Positions 32,320 to 41,807 of a stretch of DNA of 64,000 bases are shown one piece after another. This DNA is from Terriglobus tenax (lineage in GTDB: Bacteria; Acidobacteriota; Terriglobia; Terriglobales; Acidobacteriaceae). The DNA lies in contig NZ_JAGSYA010000004.1 in NCBI RefSeq assembly GCF_025685395.1, positions 2,108,001-2,172,000 of the forward strand, written 5' to 3'. Each line of letters opens with the position of its first letter. The stretch's first letter is position 1. The notes beneath the pieces are model-generated. The model made no database searches and was not told the DNA's origin. It saw nothing but the letters and a program-made list of their open reading frames with translations. Made by a program: the position numbers and the translations under genes.

Positions 32320-33621
32320 ATGCCACTCCAGAACCGCCGCTCATTTTTGAAGCTGTCGGCCCTTGCCGGTGCTTTTTCCGCCAATAGCCTGTTTCACCAG
32401 GCCCATGCCGAGGAATGGCAGGCGGCATCGCGTGCCGTGAGCCACCTGGACAGCAAGGCCGTGGCGCAGAATGAGGACTTCTGGAGCGTGATTCAGCGTG
32501 GATACTCTGCGAGCCCGCTGATCCTGAACCTGAACAATGGCGGCGTTTCCCCTTCGCCCATCGTGTCGCAACAGGCGGTTGAGCGCTATCTGCAGATGAC
32601 GAACGAAGGCCCGTCCTATTACATGTGGCAGATTCTGGACGAAGGCCGCGAACCTTTGCGGCAGCGTTTGGCAAGGCTCGGCGGAGTGTCCGCGGAAGAG
32701 GTGGCCATCAACCGCAATACGACCGAGGGACTGCATAACATTATCTTCGGCCTGCCGTTGAAGGCCGGGGATGAGGTGGTCGGCTGCAAGTACGACTACG
32801 GCCACGTGATGCAGGCGTACCGGCAGCGGCAGCAACGTGACGGCATCGTGTACAAGCAGGTGACCATCGACCTTCCCTGCGAGGATGTGGATTCCATGGT
32901 GAAGGCCTATGAGCAGGCCATCACCCCGAAGACGAAGCTTGTGCACATCACGCACGTCATGAACGGCATCGGGCAGATTCTGCCTGTCCGGCAGATTGCG
33001 GACATGGCGCATGCGCATGGGGCTGAGGTCATCGTCGACGGAGCGCACTCGTATGGCCTGCTGGACTTCAAGATCTCTGATTTGAACTGTGATTACTTTG
33101 GCACCAGCCTGCACAAGTTCCTCTCCGCGCCCATCGGCACCGGCATGCTCTGGGTAAGGAAGGAGAAGATCGCGCAGGTGTGGCCACTGCTCGGTACGGG
33201 TGAGCCGCACAGCCCGGACATCCGCAAGTTTGAGGTGCTGGGGACGCGGAGCTTTGCCCTGGAGCAGGGCATCGGCGAGGCGCTCAACTTCCACGAAGCC
33301 ATCGGCTCACGCCGTAAGCAGGAACGCCTCTTCTACCTGAAGAGCTACTGGACATCGCGGGTCAAGGAGATGAAGGGCGTGAAGCTGCATACCTCCGAAA
33401 AGCCGGAGTTCTCCTGCGCCATCGGCAGTGTGAGCGTTGAAGGGTATACACCGGCGGAGCTGCTTGACATCCTGTTCCAGCGATACAAGATTCACTCGAA
33501 GATCGCGCTTTTAGACAACGTGAAGTGTCACCGCATTACGCCACACGTCTACACGACCCTCGCGGACCTGGACAGGTTCGTGAATGCAATCGGAGAGCTG
33601 GCGGCGGCGAAGAACGGATAG
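32320..33621 (+). CDS. Tat-exported class V aminotransferase-fold protein (isopenicillin-N epimerase-like)
   Basis: A 433-residue PLP enzyme of the class V (cysteine desulfurase/isopenicillin N epimerase) fold. The PLP lysine lies in GTSLHKFLSAPIGTGM and the PLP-nitrogen aspartate in VIVDGAHSYGLLDF. The N-terminus NRRSFLKLSALAGAFSANS is a twin-arginine signal, unusual for this fold because PLP is loaded in the cytoplasm; export of the folded holoenzyme explains the Tat route. The ATG at 32320 was chosen because it starts this signal. The substrate is unknown. Confidence 0.85.
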   Translation: MPLQNRRSFLKLSALAGAFSANSLFHQAHAEEWQAASRAVSHLDSKAVAQNEDFWSVIQRGYSASPLILNLNNGGVSPSPIVSQQAVERYLQMTNEGPSYYMWQILDEGREPLRQRLARLGGVSAEEVAINRNTTEGLHNIIFGLPLKAGDEVVGCKYDYGHVMQAYRQRQQRDGIVYKQVTIDLPCEDVDSMVKAYEQAITPKTKLVHITHVMNGIGQILPVRQIADMAHAHGAEVIVDGAHSYGLLDFKISDLNCDYFGTSLHKFLSAPIGTGMLWVRKEKIAQVWPLLGTGEPHSPDIRKFEVLGTRSFALEQGIGEALNFHEAIGSRRKQERLFYLKSYWTSRVKEMKGVKLHTSEKPEFSCAIGSVSVEGYTPAELLDILFQRYKIHSKIALLDNVKCHRITPHVYTTLADLDRFVNAIGELAAAKNG

Positions 33622-33629
33622 CGTGCACA

Positions 33630-35255
33630 CTAATTCGCCGTTGGCGTCTCCTCAATGTGGTCAATTACGAGGACCGGAACGGGACGCTTTTCCTTCACCA
33701 TCTTGATGCCGAGCTGCTTGTCCATGGCCTCGTAAAGTGTGATGGCTCCATTGGGATCGGTTGCACCCTGCTGTGCGCTGTTCTGCTCTCCAGGGGCCGG
33801 TGGCGGCTTCAGGATGGTCAGGCTCGCGGAGCTCCAGGCGAGGGTGAGGTCATACCCACCGCTCAGGCCCGTGCCATCAAGCACGGGCGTGTAGACATAG
33901 CCGGTGGCGTAGTGGGCCAGCTCTTCTCCAAGCTGCTTCATGGAGATGTTCTGGCAGCTCCACAGTGCGGTGATCATGGGATTGGCCTGGCGCGGGTCTT
34001 TGCCGTCAGGGCCAGGGCCTTCCTTGCAGCGCGTCCGGCTTTTGGGATCAGCCGCTTTCAGCTTCGGATGATCGGCCACCATCTTGTAGGCGTCGATGGG
34101 ACGGTCTTCCATGTGGACCTTCATCTGGAAGCGTTCCATCAGGAGGTTGCGCAGCATCTGGCGAAACTCGTCGTTATCAATCTGGGCCGGCGGGCGCCCC
34201 GGAAGGGACTCTGGCAGGGCTGCCTTGGCCACCATGTTGAACTTGCTCTCTTCAAGCCATTTGGGAGCGTTGACGATGAGATTGGGATCGTTGGGATTGA
34301 GGTCCCAGGCAAAGACGATGAGGAACCTGAGCGGCATGGAGCTGATGTTCATCTGGCCGTTGCGAACCATAGCCATGGGATTCTCGCCGGGCTGGCTGGG
34401 CTTGATGGAAGCCACATCGAACTGCGCGGGCGGACGCGGCGGCAGCTCCCTGGCAACCGCGGGGGAGTTGGGAGAAGGCTTCTCGCTGACGCTGTCGACG
34501 ATCCATACAGAGCGGGGAGCGGTCTTGAGCTCAAGCTTCAGGCCGAGGTCCTTGTCGACGGCATCGAAGATGCTGACGGCTTCCGCGCCGGCCTTGGCGC
34601 GAACGCGCATGTCAGTCCAACGGATGCTGAAGTCGTACTTACCTTCAAGACCTGTCTGGTTCAGTACGGGTTCCGTAAGGTAGCTGTTGGCCGCCTGGTT
34701 GAGGAAGGTTGCGAGCTCCTCTGGCGTAAATCCTTTGCAAGCGATGGCGATGAGAGGTGCGCCACCGGCAGTCTGGTTCGGTTCCGGACGGCAGTCCCGC
34801 TGCTGGCCCTCTTCACTGGGCTTCATCTTTGTCTTACCGCCAGGAGCCGTCAGAAGAAATGCCGGCATCGGCGCTTCTCCCTTGTGCAGCACCAGCTTGA
34901 AGCGATCGGCGAGCAGGGATTGCAGCATGAGCCGGAGGTCGGCGTCGGAGGTCTTGGGGTCGGCCTTGGCGACAATCTCATAACGCTTCATCTCAAGCCA
35001 GCTGGGGCCGCCCTGCACCATCTCCGGCTTGACGTCGTAGGCCTTGGCAATGATGTCGACGATGCTGGATTGATGCAGGATGTATCGGTCGCCGTAGAGT
35101 TGCCCCCCATTGGAGATGGGAACCATCATGCGCGGACTGTCATGCACATCCGCAAGGGTGAATGCGGGTTTTGCGGCAGCCGACTGTTGCCCCCATGCTG
35201 CCGCACTGAGTACACCGAACACACCAAGTCCGAAAAGCAAACGCTTCTTCATCAA
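33630..35255 (-). CDS. TIGR03435-family exported protein (two tandem domains)
   Basis: A 541-residue exported protein matching the TIGR03435 family of Acidobacteria (function unknown). The family unit occurs twice. The first has SSIVDIIAKAYDVKPEMVQG, LRLMLQSLLADRFKL and VLNQTGLEGKYDFSIRW. The second has FRQMLRNLLMERFQMKVHME and VLDGTGLSGGYDLTLAW, and each unit ends with a LGLKLE/LGIKMV-type strand. The signal peptide is LLFGLGVFGVLSAAAWG. These proteins often occur near sensor or peptidase genes, but nothing here shows the role. Convergent with the aminotransferase gene, only 8 bp apart. Confidence 0.88.
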   Translation of the reverse strand: MMKKRLLFGLGVFGVLSAAAWGQQSAAAKPAFTLADVHDSPRMMVPISNGGQLYGDRYILHQSSIVDIIAKAYDVKPEMVQGGPSWLEMKRYEIVAKADPKTSDADLRLMLQSLLADRFKLVLHKGEAPMPAFLLTAPGGKTKMKPSEEGQQRDCRPEPNQTAGGAPLIAIACKGFTPEELATFLNQAANSYLTEPVLNQTGLEGKYDFSIRWTDMRVRAKAGAEAVSIFDAVDKDLGLKLELKTAPRSVWIVDSVSEKPSPNSPAVARELPPRPPAQFDVASIKPSQPGENPMAMVRNGQMNISSMPLRFLIVFAWDLNPNDPNLIVNAPKWLEESKFNMVAKAALPESLPGRPPAQIDNDEFRQMLRNLLMERFQMKVHMEDRPIDAYKMVADHPKLKAADPKSRTRCKEGPGPDGKDPRQANPMITALWSCQNISMKQLGEELAHYATGYVYTPVLDGTGLSGGYDLTLAWSSASLTILKPPPAPGEQNSAQQGATDPNGAITLYEAMDKQLGIKMVKEKRPVPVLVIDHIEETPTAN

Positions 35256-35393
35256 ATCCAGCTCACCTTGCAGAGAGATTCAACGGCAACAAACGAGTAC
35301 AGGGCCCGCACAGAGTCCACACCAGATTTACAACGATGTTCAGTAGACGAACGCTATATGGTTTCGTTATTTTTCGTGGCTGCTCATTGAGTA

Positions 35394-36776
35394 TCAGGCC
35401 CCATGAGGATTTGCCAGCAAGGATTCGATGGCGGAGCCGACGCGCAGAATTGCGTGGTCGCGTCCTCCCATGCCGGCAATCATCAGTCCAACCGGTGCCT
35501 CGCCGGGCAGGTGGCAGGGCACAGAGAGAGCGCAGCCGTCGAGGTAGTTGAAGATACTGGGATTCCGCAGCATGGCTCCGTTGGCGTTGAAGTAGGCGGT
35601 GTCACAGGCTTCAAGCTCGGCGATGGGTGGTGCGATCCAGGCGGTCGTTGGCAACAGGACGGCGTCGAAGGGCTGGAAGGCCGCCTGTGCTTCGAGCATG
35701 ATCTCGCGGCGCTGGCGGATGCAGTCAATGTAGTCGGCGGCGAGCATCCAGCGGCCGGGTTCGATGCGGGCGACGACGTGGGGATCGTAGCGCTTGCCAT
35801 CGCGCTCCAGAAGATGACGGTGCCAGGAGAAGGCCTCGGCGGAGGCGAACTGGTTGGCAGCGGGGATGCGATCGAGCGCGGAAAAATGCAGCGGGATGAG
35901 CGTGGCTCCGGCGGCCTGCAGCATGGCGAGAGAACGCTCATAGGCGCGGCTGACATGAGTGTCGAGACCTTCAAGAACGTAGCCCTGCAGGACACCGAGA
36001 CGCAGGGTAGAGACGGGTTGGGCTTCGATGGGCTGAAATGACTCTCCGGAAAGGACCGCGTCAACCAGGGCGCAGCAGGCAACCGTGGGAGCGATGGGGC
36101 CGATAGAGTCCAGCGTGGGCGAGAGCGGAAGGACACCGTCCATGGGGATGCGGCGAGCAGTGGGTTTGAAGCCGGTAAGACCGCACAGGGCCGAAGGAAT
36201 GCGGACCGAGCCACCGGTATCTGACCCGATGCCCGCAGCGGCCATGCCGTAGGCGACGGAGGTGGCAGCTCCCGAGGAAGAGCCGCCGGGGATGCGTCCG
36301 GTGGCCTGGTCATACGGGTTGCGCGGGGTGCCGTAGTGGGGGTTCAGGCCGAGGCCGGAGTAGGCAAACTCGGTCATGTTGGTGCGGCCGATCAGAACTG
36401 CGCCTGCCTGCTTCAACCGGCGCACGACGGTGGAGTCGGCGGCGGCTGGGGGCGCGTCGGCCAGGACGACCGAGCCGGCGGGGGTAGGTTGCCCGGCGAC
36501 GTCGAAGAGATCTTTGATGGCGATGGGGAGGCCGTCCAGAGGGCCCGCGCTTTGTCCATTGCGCAGACGTGCGTCCGCAGCATCAGCGGTGCTAAGGGCG
36601 GAGTCCCTGTAGACGCGGGTGAAGGTGCGGGAGCCTTCGCCGCCGGGCTCGGCGATGCGGCTGAGGCAGTCTTCGATAAGACCGCGGCTGCTGACCTGGA
36701 GGGTCTTGAGCTGGTGAGAGAGAACAGCGATGGGCTGTTGGGACAAGAGACGCACTCCGAGCGAGAGAACCGGCAT
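35394..36776 (-). CDS. Amidase-signature family amidase
   Basis: A 460-residue amidase with the complete catalytic set: GLPIAIKDLFDVAG (Lys), IPGGSSSGAATSVAYGM (cis-Ser loop) and GIGSDTGGSVRIPSALCG (nucleophile Ser with the GG oxyanion loop). It contrasts with the amidase at 26267, where that GG is missing. It may act on amides, or be a GatA-like enzyme without transamidosome context. The start is uncertain: 36824 (longest), ATG 36776, or a downstream TTG with GGAG at proper spacing. Confidence 0.85.
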   Translation of the reverse strand: MPVLSLGVRLLSQQPIAVLSHQLKTLQVSSRGLIEDCLSRIAEPGGEGSRTFTRVYRDSALSTADAADARLRNGQSAGPLDGLPIAIKDLFDVAGQPTPAGSVVLADAPPAAADSTVVRRLKQAGAVLIGRTNMTEFAYSGLGLNPHYGTPRNPYDQATGRIPGGSSSGAATSVAYGMAAAGIGSDTGGSVRIPSALCGLTGFKPTARRIPMDGVLPLSPTLDSIGPIAPTVACCALVDAVLSGESFQPIEAQPVSTLRLGVLQGYVLEGLDTHVSRAYERSLAMLQAAGATLIPLHFSALDRIPAANQFASAEAFSWHRHLLERDGKRYDPHVVARIEPGRWMLAADYIDCIRQRREIMLEAQAAFQPFDAVLLPTTAWIAPPIAELEACDTAYFNANGAMLRNPSIFNYLDGCALSVPCHLPGEAPVGLMIAGMGGRDHAILRVGSAIESLLANPHGA

Positions 36777-36871
36777 GGTGCCGGCGGTTCTGGAAGATGT
36801 AGCGGCAGACGGGAACAGTATCAAGATAACCTGCCCCGAAGTATTGCGAGGCTGGGAAGACGATGTGTCTT

Positions 36872-36904
36872 AAAAGCCTGAACCCGGCCACAAAGCCGGG
36901 TTCA
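36872..36904 (-). terminator. Terminator of the outer-membrane barrel gene
   Basis: TGAACCCGGC (36879-36888) pairs with GCCGGGTTCA (36895-36904). On the minus strand the stem is followed by GGCTTTTA. Confidence 0.7.
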
Positions 36905-36927
36905 AAAGGCGTGAATCCCGCAAAGCG

Positions 36928-37476
36928 TTACGGCAGGTGGAAGACCACGCCCATGCTGATGCTCTTCAGCGTGTTGCTGGTGTTATTGGCGTGGATGGAG
37001 CCGACTCCGAACTCCACCAGGCGGACGTCCATGATGGAGGCGAGCCGCAGGTCAACGCCAGCAAAGCCCTCATAGGCAAGGCCGCCCTTGATCTCCCGCG
37101 AGATGCCGAAGTTGCTGCCGCCCCAGCCGACGGAGCCCTGCACATAGGGCTTGATCCAGGTAACGGGCAGCGTGGTGCTGGCGCGAACGCCGCCAAGTAC
37201 CGTGTGAACACGCGTGCCAACGCCGTTGAAGCCGTTGTCATTTCCCTGCTTGCTGCTGGCGACATTGCCACGCAGGTCAGCGCCAAGCTTCACGCGGCCG
37301 AACTGTTTGAAGTCGTAATACACGCCGCCACCGCCACCGACCGGGGCAATGTTTTTGCCGTTGATGCCGATCTGCTGCACATTGACAGTGCCATAAACAC
37401 CCAACTGGGCGCGGGCGGAGACGGTAAAGGCAGCTACGGCAAGGGCGAGCAACAGCGAAAGGCGACGGAAATTCAT
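36928..37476 (-). CDS. Small outer-membrane beta-barrel protein
   Basis: A 182-residue exported protein with a signal peptide (LSLLLALAVAAFTVSARA) followed by alternating amphipathic strands typical of small eight-stranded barrels (GVGGGVYYDF-like stretch VGGGGGVYYDFKQFGRVKLG, VTWIKPYVQGSVGWGGSNFG). It ends in SMGVVFHLP. The ATG at 37476 begins the signal peptide; the frame extends to 37521. It is divergent from trpC, whose start is only 33 bp away, so promoters must overlap. Confidence 0.75.
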   Translation of the reverse strand: MNFRRLSLLLALAVAAFTVSARAQLGVYGTVNVQQIGINGKNIAPVGGGGGVYYDFKQFGRVKLGADLRGNVASSKQGNDNGFNGVGTRVHTVLGGVRASTTLPVTWIKPYVQGSVGWGGSNFGISREIKGGLAYEGFAGVDLRLASIMDVRLVEFGVGSIHANNTSNTLKSISMGVVFHLP

Positions 37477-37509
37477 GCTGGCACCAGTGTATCTACAATG
37501 GGGACAGGC

Positions 37510-38292
37510 ATGTCGACCCATCTGGAACGTATCTTAGCCAATACCCGCGTGGAGGTGGCCGCCCGCAAGGCAGCGACAGACCTTTCCGCGCTGGAGACGT
37601 CCGCCGCAGCTCATACGCCGCGCGGCTTTGCGCGCGCCCTGAACGAGCGGGCCAAAATCGCCCCGGCCGTAATCGCCGAGTTGAAAAAAGCCTCTCCCTC
37701 GAAGGGCCTGATCCGTGCCGAGTTTGAGCCGGTAGCCCTGGGCAAGGAGCTGGAGGCCGCCGGAGCCACCTGCCTTTCCATCCTGACCGACGAGGTTTTT
37801 TTTCAGGGCGGGCTGGAAAATCTGCGCCGCGTCTCGGCAGAGGTCACCATTCCCTGCCTGCGCAAGGATTTTATGGTCGATTCCTTCCAGGTAGTGGAGG
37901 CCCGTGCCGCCGGAGCTGACTGCATCCTGCTGATTATGGCGGCGCTGCCGAACGACGAGCTGCGCATTCTGCGCGATGCCGCCCGCAGCTATGGCCTGGA
38001 CGTGTTGTGCGAGGTGCACGACCAGCAGGAGCTGGACCGCGCGCTGGAACTGGACTGCGAATGCGTGGGCGTGAACAGCCGCAACCTGAAGACCTTTGAT
38101 GTTTCGATTGAGCGCGCCGTGGAGCTGGCTTCCCAGCTTCCGGAGGGCGTGGTGCGGGTGGCAGAGAGCGGCATCACCTCACGCCAGGATGTAGAGAACC
38201 TGCGCGTGGCCGGCTTTGACGCCTTTCTGATTGGCGAGACGCTGATGCGCCAGCCGTCGCCGGGCGCCATGCTGCGCACACTGATTGGATAA
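37510..38292 (+). CDS. trpC: Indole-3-glycerol phosphate synthase
   Basis: Fourth step of the tryptophan branch: closes the indole ring from CdRP. The 260-residue TIM barrel shows the catalytic motifs AVIAELKKASPSKGLIR, CLSILTDEVFFQG, PCLRKDFMVD, GVNSRNLKTF and VAESGITSRQDV. The ATG at 37510 gives the usual N-terminus; the open frame extends upstream only as antisense to the barrel gene. trpF follows after 6 bp. The rest of the tryptophan pathway here is at 56.6-58.7 kb; trpE, trpG and trpD are not in the window. Confidence 0.96.
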   Translation: MSTHLERILANTRVEVAARKAATDLSALETSAAAHTPRGFARALNERAKIAPAVIAELKKASPSKGLIRAEFEPVALGKELEAAGATCLSILTDEVFFQGGLENLRRVSAEVTIPCLRKDFMVDSFQVVEARAAGADCILLIMAALPNDELRILRDAARSYGLDVLCEVHDQQELDRALELDCECVGVNSRNLKTFDVSIERAVELASQLPEGVVRVAESGITSRQDVENLRVAGFDAFLIGETLMRQPSPGAMLRTLIG

Positions 38293-38298
38293 ACCGCC

Positions 38299-38970
38299 AT
38301 GTGGGTAAAGATCTGCGCCAACACGAACCTGGAAGACGCCAGGCTGGCCGCTGCCCTGGGAGCGGATGCGCTGGGCTTCGTCTTCGCGGCGGTAAGCACC
38401 CGCCGTGTAACTCCGGAACAGGTCGCGCCAATTGTGCGTGAGCTGCCGGAGGCGGTGGAGAAGATCGGCGTCTTCGCGGAGCTGGAGTTTGCAAGCATTC
38501 GCGCTGCGGTGGAGTTTTCCGGGCTGACGGGGGTCCAGTTGCACGGAAGCTACGATCCTGAGCTGATCAAGGCTCTGCGCCGGGAGTTCGATGGCCGTAT
38601 CGACATTCTGCAGACCCTGCACTGGCAGGTGACCGCCGGGCTGGAGCAGGCGGAGGCGTTTGAAGCCAATGCACGCCGCGTGGCCGAAGACGGACTGGTG
38701 ACACGGCTGCTGGTGGATGCCAAGACACCGAAGGGCGATGGCGGCACAGGCACGGTCTTTGACTGGACGATGGCGAAACCCAGCTTTGAGGTGGCACGTC
38801 GTGCCATGCCGGTGGTGCTGGCCGGTGGCCTGACCCCGGACAACGTCGCCGAAGCGATCCGCACACTGCACCCCTGGGGCGTGGATATTGCCAGCGGCGT
38901 GGAATGTGCCCCGGGAAAGAAAGATCCCGCGAAGCTGAAGGCGTTTGTTACGGCGGCGAAGGCAGGCTGA
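38299..38970 (+). CDS. trpF: Phosphoribosylanthranilate isomerase
   Basis: Isomerises phosphoribosyl anthranilate to CdRP, the step before TrpC. The 223-residue TIM barrel has VKICANTNLEDARLAAALGA (catalytic Cys), ALGFVFAAVSTRRV, VQLHGSYDPE, LLVDAKTPKGDGGTG (catalytic Asp) and VLAGGLTPDNVAEAI with the terminal SGVECAPGKKD phosphate-binding loop. It follows trpC with a 6-bp gap and is the last gene of that short operon. Confidence 0.96.
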   Translation: MWVKICANTNLEDARLAAALGADALGFVFAAVSTRRVTPEQVAPIVRELPEAVEKIGVFAELEFASIRAAVEFSGLTGVQLHGSYDPELIKALRREFDGRIDILQTLHWQVTAGLEQAEAFEANARRVAEDGLVTRLLVDAKTPKGDGGTGTVFDWTMAKPSFEVARRAMPVVLAGGLTPDNVAEAIRTLHPWGVDIASGVECAPGKKDPAKLKAFVTAAKAG

Positions 38971-39052
38971 GGCGAACTATGTTTTTTCTGCCTGCATCGA
39001 AATACGGGGCAACCAAAGTGCGCTCTTGCCCCCTCTCTTTAACGTTTCAGGT

Positions 39053-39083
39053 TTGTAAATTGCAACTTTTCCGGGCCTATAAT
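39053..39083 (+). promoter_or_regulatory. Candidate promoter of the MerR-family gene (19-bp spacer)
   Basis: A perfect -10 TATAAT (39078-39083) lies 30 bp upstream of the MerR-type start codon. The best -35, TTGTAA (39053-39058), is 19 bp away, the unusually long spacing typical of MerR-controlled promoters. TTGTAAATTGCAA here is also nearly palindromic. Confidence 0.45.
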
Positions 39084-39112
39084 CAGTCCGATACGGGGAA
39101 GAAGATGTAGCC

Positions 39113-39613
39113 ATGGCCCTGGGCGAAGCGCGAACCAAGATACCGGGAAAGCCGGACAAGATTCCGGACAAGCTGTACTTCCGGATTGGCGAAGTTGCAC
39201 GCCTGTGCGGCGTGCCGGCCTACGTGCTGCGCTTCTGGGAGAGCGAGTTCCCTGCCCTGAAGCCCAACAAGGGCGGCACCGGGCAAAGGCTTTACCGCCG
39301 CCGGGATGTTGAGTTTGCGCTACGCGTCAAGCAGCTTTTGTACGACGAGGGCTACACCATTGCCGGGGCACGGCAGGTGTTCAAGTCCGAACAGAAGCAC
39401 AAGGAAGCGCCGGCCACCCTGTTCCGCATGGAAGAGACGGTGGACCGGAGCAAGATGGACGGTATTCGCCAGGAGATGCGATCGTTGATCGATCTGCTGT
39501 CGCAGCCTCCGGGTGCAGCTTCCTCTCCTGCCAAACGGCGTACGGCCAGCCGCAAGCCAAACATAACGCCGGAAGATTCTTCCGCCTCCACAGCACCAGA
39601 GCGTTTATTCTGA
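39113..39613 (+). CDS. MerR-family transcriptional regulator
   Basis: A 166-residue protein with an N-terminal MerR winged helix: [60 protein letters not shown] and [11 protein letters not shown] short coiled coil follows ([17 protein letters not shown]), then a Ser/Pro/Lys-rich tail. It has no C-terminal metal-binding cysteines, so it is not a metal sensor of the classic type. It may control its neighbours (zinc-ribbon protein 5 bp downstream, then murJ) or itself. Confidence 0.88.
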   Translation: MALGEARTKIPGKPDKIPDKLYFRIGEVARLCGVPAYVLRFWESEFPALKPNKGGTGQRLYRRRDVEFALRVKQLLYDEGYTIAGARQVFKSEQKHKEAPATLFRMEETVDRSKMDGIRQEMRSLIDLLSQPPGAASSPAKRRTASRKPNITPEDSSASTAPERLF

Positions 39614-39618
39614 GGAAC

Positions 39619-40086
39619 ATGCAGGGGCCCGAACGGTTATCGCAGGACGAACGGCGGGAGATCCGCCGACAGGCACAGGCCGCGACAGGTGTCCGGCTGG
39701 TGCGCGAAGATGAGCATGGCGTACGCTGCCTGTTCTGCCCCGGAACCTCGTTCCGGCGCTCGAAGCTGCGCACCTCTGACCTGCCGCAGGTTCTTCTGCT
39801 GCGGTATCCGGTGCGTTGCCTGACCTGCAGCCAGCGGCAGTATGCCAGCATTCCCGTGGCCGGGCTTTCGGTCCCCGCCAGCGTGCGCCATTCGCGTGCG
39901 CCGCGGCCCCAGGAGACCTGGAAGAGCTGGACGGACGGATCGGGCGACGACCCGAGCATCGTCAAGGCGCGTACGCCCTCGTATAAGCCCTACACCACGG
40001 TGAAGGTGGCCGAGGCACAGGCCGGCAAAAAACCTGCGGCCAGCAAGCCGGTGCGCAAGCCTGAACAGGACGACGCGATCTGGTAA
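39619..40086 (+). CDS. Small protein with a four-cysteine zinc-ribbon-like motif
   Basis: A 155-residue basic protein. Two CxxC pairs, VRCLFCPGTSFRRSK and VRCLTCSQRQY, about 28 residues apart, form a plausible zinc ribbon. The remainder is Lys/Pro-rich and probably disordered. It starts 5 bp after the MerR gene stop, with GAGGA overlapping that stop, so the two are co-transcribed. I recognise no named family. Confidence 0.7.
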   Translation: MQGPERLSQDERREIRRQAQAATGVRLVREDEHGVRCLFCPGTSFRRSKLRTSDLPQVLLLRYPVRCLTCSQRQYASIPVAGLSVPASVRHSRAPRPQETWKSWTDGSGDDPSIVKARTPSYKPYTTVKVAEAQAGKKPAASKPVRKPEQDDAIW

Positions 40087-40205
40087 TTCCGGCACCGGAT
40101 TCCCACACTCTCCACCGAGCTTGTGGAGGTGTGGATATCGCAGAGGAATCCGCTTTGCCATGAGGCCTGCGGAAAGCCGCACCCGTAGAATCAACTCTGG
40201 CGCGC

Positions 40206-41807
40206 ATGCAGGTTGACCCACAACAAAAAGAGCAGACACCCTCGCCTCGCGGATGGACGCGCTGGCTGAGACCGGGAGCTTCGCATACGGCGTTTTCCGC
40301 ATCGCTGCTGTTGATGGCCAGCAGCCTGATGAGCGGTGTATTCGCCCTGGTGCGGCAGAAGCTGATCGCGCACCTGTTTGGCGCGACCAACGCTACGGAT
40401 GCCTACCTGGGCGCCTACGAGCTGCCGGACATGGTCAGCTACTTCCTGATCGGCGGCGTGGTCTCGTCAACCTTTGTCAGCCTGCTGAGCGGCTACCGCG
40501 AACGCGGTGAAGAGGCTGAGGGCGACCGTGCCCTGTGCATCATTCTGAACACGATGGCTCTGATTCTGACGGTAGCCATTGTGGCGGCTGAGTTCTTTGC
40601 TCCCTGGTATGTGCGCGTGAAGTTCCCTCACTTTGACGCAGAGACGGCCGCGCAGTGCGTAAGCCTGACGCGCGTTCTGCTGCCCGCGCAGTTGTTCTTC
40701 TTCATGGGCGGCGTCTTCGGGTCAAAGCTGCTGGTGCGGAAGATCTTCGTCTTCCAGGCGCTGAACCCCATCCTCTACAACCTGGGCATTATTGTGGGCG
40801 CCGTGTTGCTGCATAAGCGCCTGGGGCTGCACTCACTGGCGATTGGCGCGGTGGCCGGCGCAGGCTTCGGGGCGTTTCTGATGAACCTGATCGGCGCACG
40901 GCGCGAAGGCATGCGCTGGCAGCCGGTGCTGGACTTCCGGCATCCTGCGTTGAAGCAATGGCTGAAGCTGGCGCTGCCGCTAATGATTGGCCAGTCGCTG
41001 ACCACGTGGGACCAGTGGATCCGCACCTTCTTTGCATCGCAGGGCGCGGGCGACATCAGCCGCCTGGCGTATGCCAAGCAGTTGTTCAATTCGCCGATGG
41101 GAATTCTTGGGCCGGCGGCGGGCGCGGCATCGCTTCCCTTCTTCGCATCGCTGTACAGCCAGGGCAAGTTTGCGGAGTTTGGCGGAGCGGTGAATCGCGC
41201 TGTCACCCGCCTGATCGCCGCGTCGCTCCTGCTGGCGGGGTGGATGATGGCGCTGGCGGGGCCTCTGGTGGATGTGACGCTGCGGGGCGGCCGCATGGAT
41301 GAAGCCAGCGCACGCACGACGGCGTGGCTGTTCACCGTCTTCTGCCTGTCACTGTTTCTGTGGACATCGCAGAACCTGTATGCCCGCGCCTTTTATGCGG
41401 CCAGCAATACGTTCACTCCCATGCTCTCCGGCACGATCGTGACCGCGGTTTCCATTCCTGTGTACTGGCTGCTGTTTCACACGATGGGCGTGGAGGGGCT
41501 GGCGTGGGCCTCTAATATCGGCATTCTGCTGCATACGGTTGCCCTGGCACTGCTGCTGCAATACAAAGGACTTACTCCCATTGCGGGGCTCGAGTTTGGA
41601 GAGCTGGCGCGCTCGCTGGTAGCCGCGGGAGCGGGATGGGCTGCGATTACGGCTGTGCTGCATCTGCTGCCTGCATTGCATGGCCATATCCAGAACCTTG
41701 CGGCGATTGCCGGAGCCAGTTTGCTGTGGCTTGCGGTGGTGTATGTCGTGTTGAAGACATCGGGATCAAAGCTTCCCTCCCAGATTTTGGGAAGATTCGC
41801 GCGTTAG
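40206..41807 (+). CDS. murJ: Lipid II flippase MurJ
   Basis: Translocates lipid II across the inner membrane for peptidoglycan synthesis. The 533-residue protein has about 14 transmembrane helices and the family landmarks SGVFALVRQKLIAHLFGATN, DAYLGAYELPDMVSYFLIGG, FLSLLSGY-like FVSLLSGYRERG, SPMGILGPAAGAASLPFFAS and LYARAFYAASNTFTPML. The N-terminal 30 residues are a cytoplasmic basic leader. No strong ribosome-binding site precedes the ATG. The preceding 119 bp contain a piece of the REP-like repeat (GCAGAGGAATCCGCTTTGCC, about 40140-40160). Confidence 0.92.
   Translation: MQVDPQQKEQTPSPRGWTRWLRPGASHTAFSASLLLMASSLMSGVFALVRQKLIAHLFGATNATDAYLGAYELPDMVSYFLIGGVVSSTFVSLLSGYRERGEEAEGDRALCIILNTMALILTVAIVAAEFFAPWYVRVKFPHFDAETAAQCVSLTRVLLPAQLFFFMGGVFGSKLLVRKIFVFQALNPILYNLGIIVGAVLLHKRLGLHSLAIGAVAGAGFGAFLMNLIGARREGMRWQPVLDFRHPALKQWLKLALPLMIGQSLTTWDQWIRTFFASQGAGDISRLAYAKQLFNSPMGILGPAAGAASLPFFASLYSQGKFAEFGGAVNRAVTRLIAASLLLAGWMMALAGPLVDVTLRGGRMDEASARTTAWLFTVFCLSLFLWTSQNLYARAFYAASNTFTPMLSGTIVTAVSIPVYWLLFHTMGVEGLAWASNIGILLHTVALALLLQYKGLTPIAGLEFGELARSLVAAGAGWAAITAVLHLLPALHGHIQNLAAIAGASLLWLAVVYVVLKTSGSKLPSQILGRFAR

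Noticed and set aside
35347-35368. ACGAA ... TTCGT near the TIGR03435 promoter as another copy of the amidase operator
   Set aside because: The half sites are 11 bp apart instead of 4 and the element is not otherwise symmetric.
36937-37509. N-terminal extension of trpC in the same frame
   Set aside because: It is antisense to the outer-membrane barrel gene; TrpC proteins start at the equivalent of 37510.
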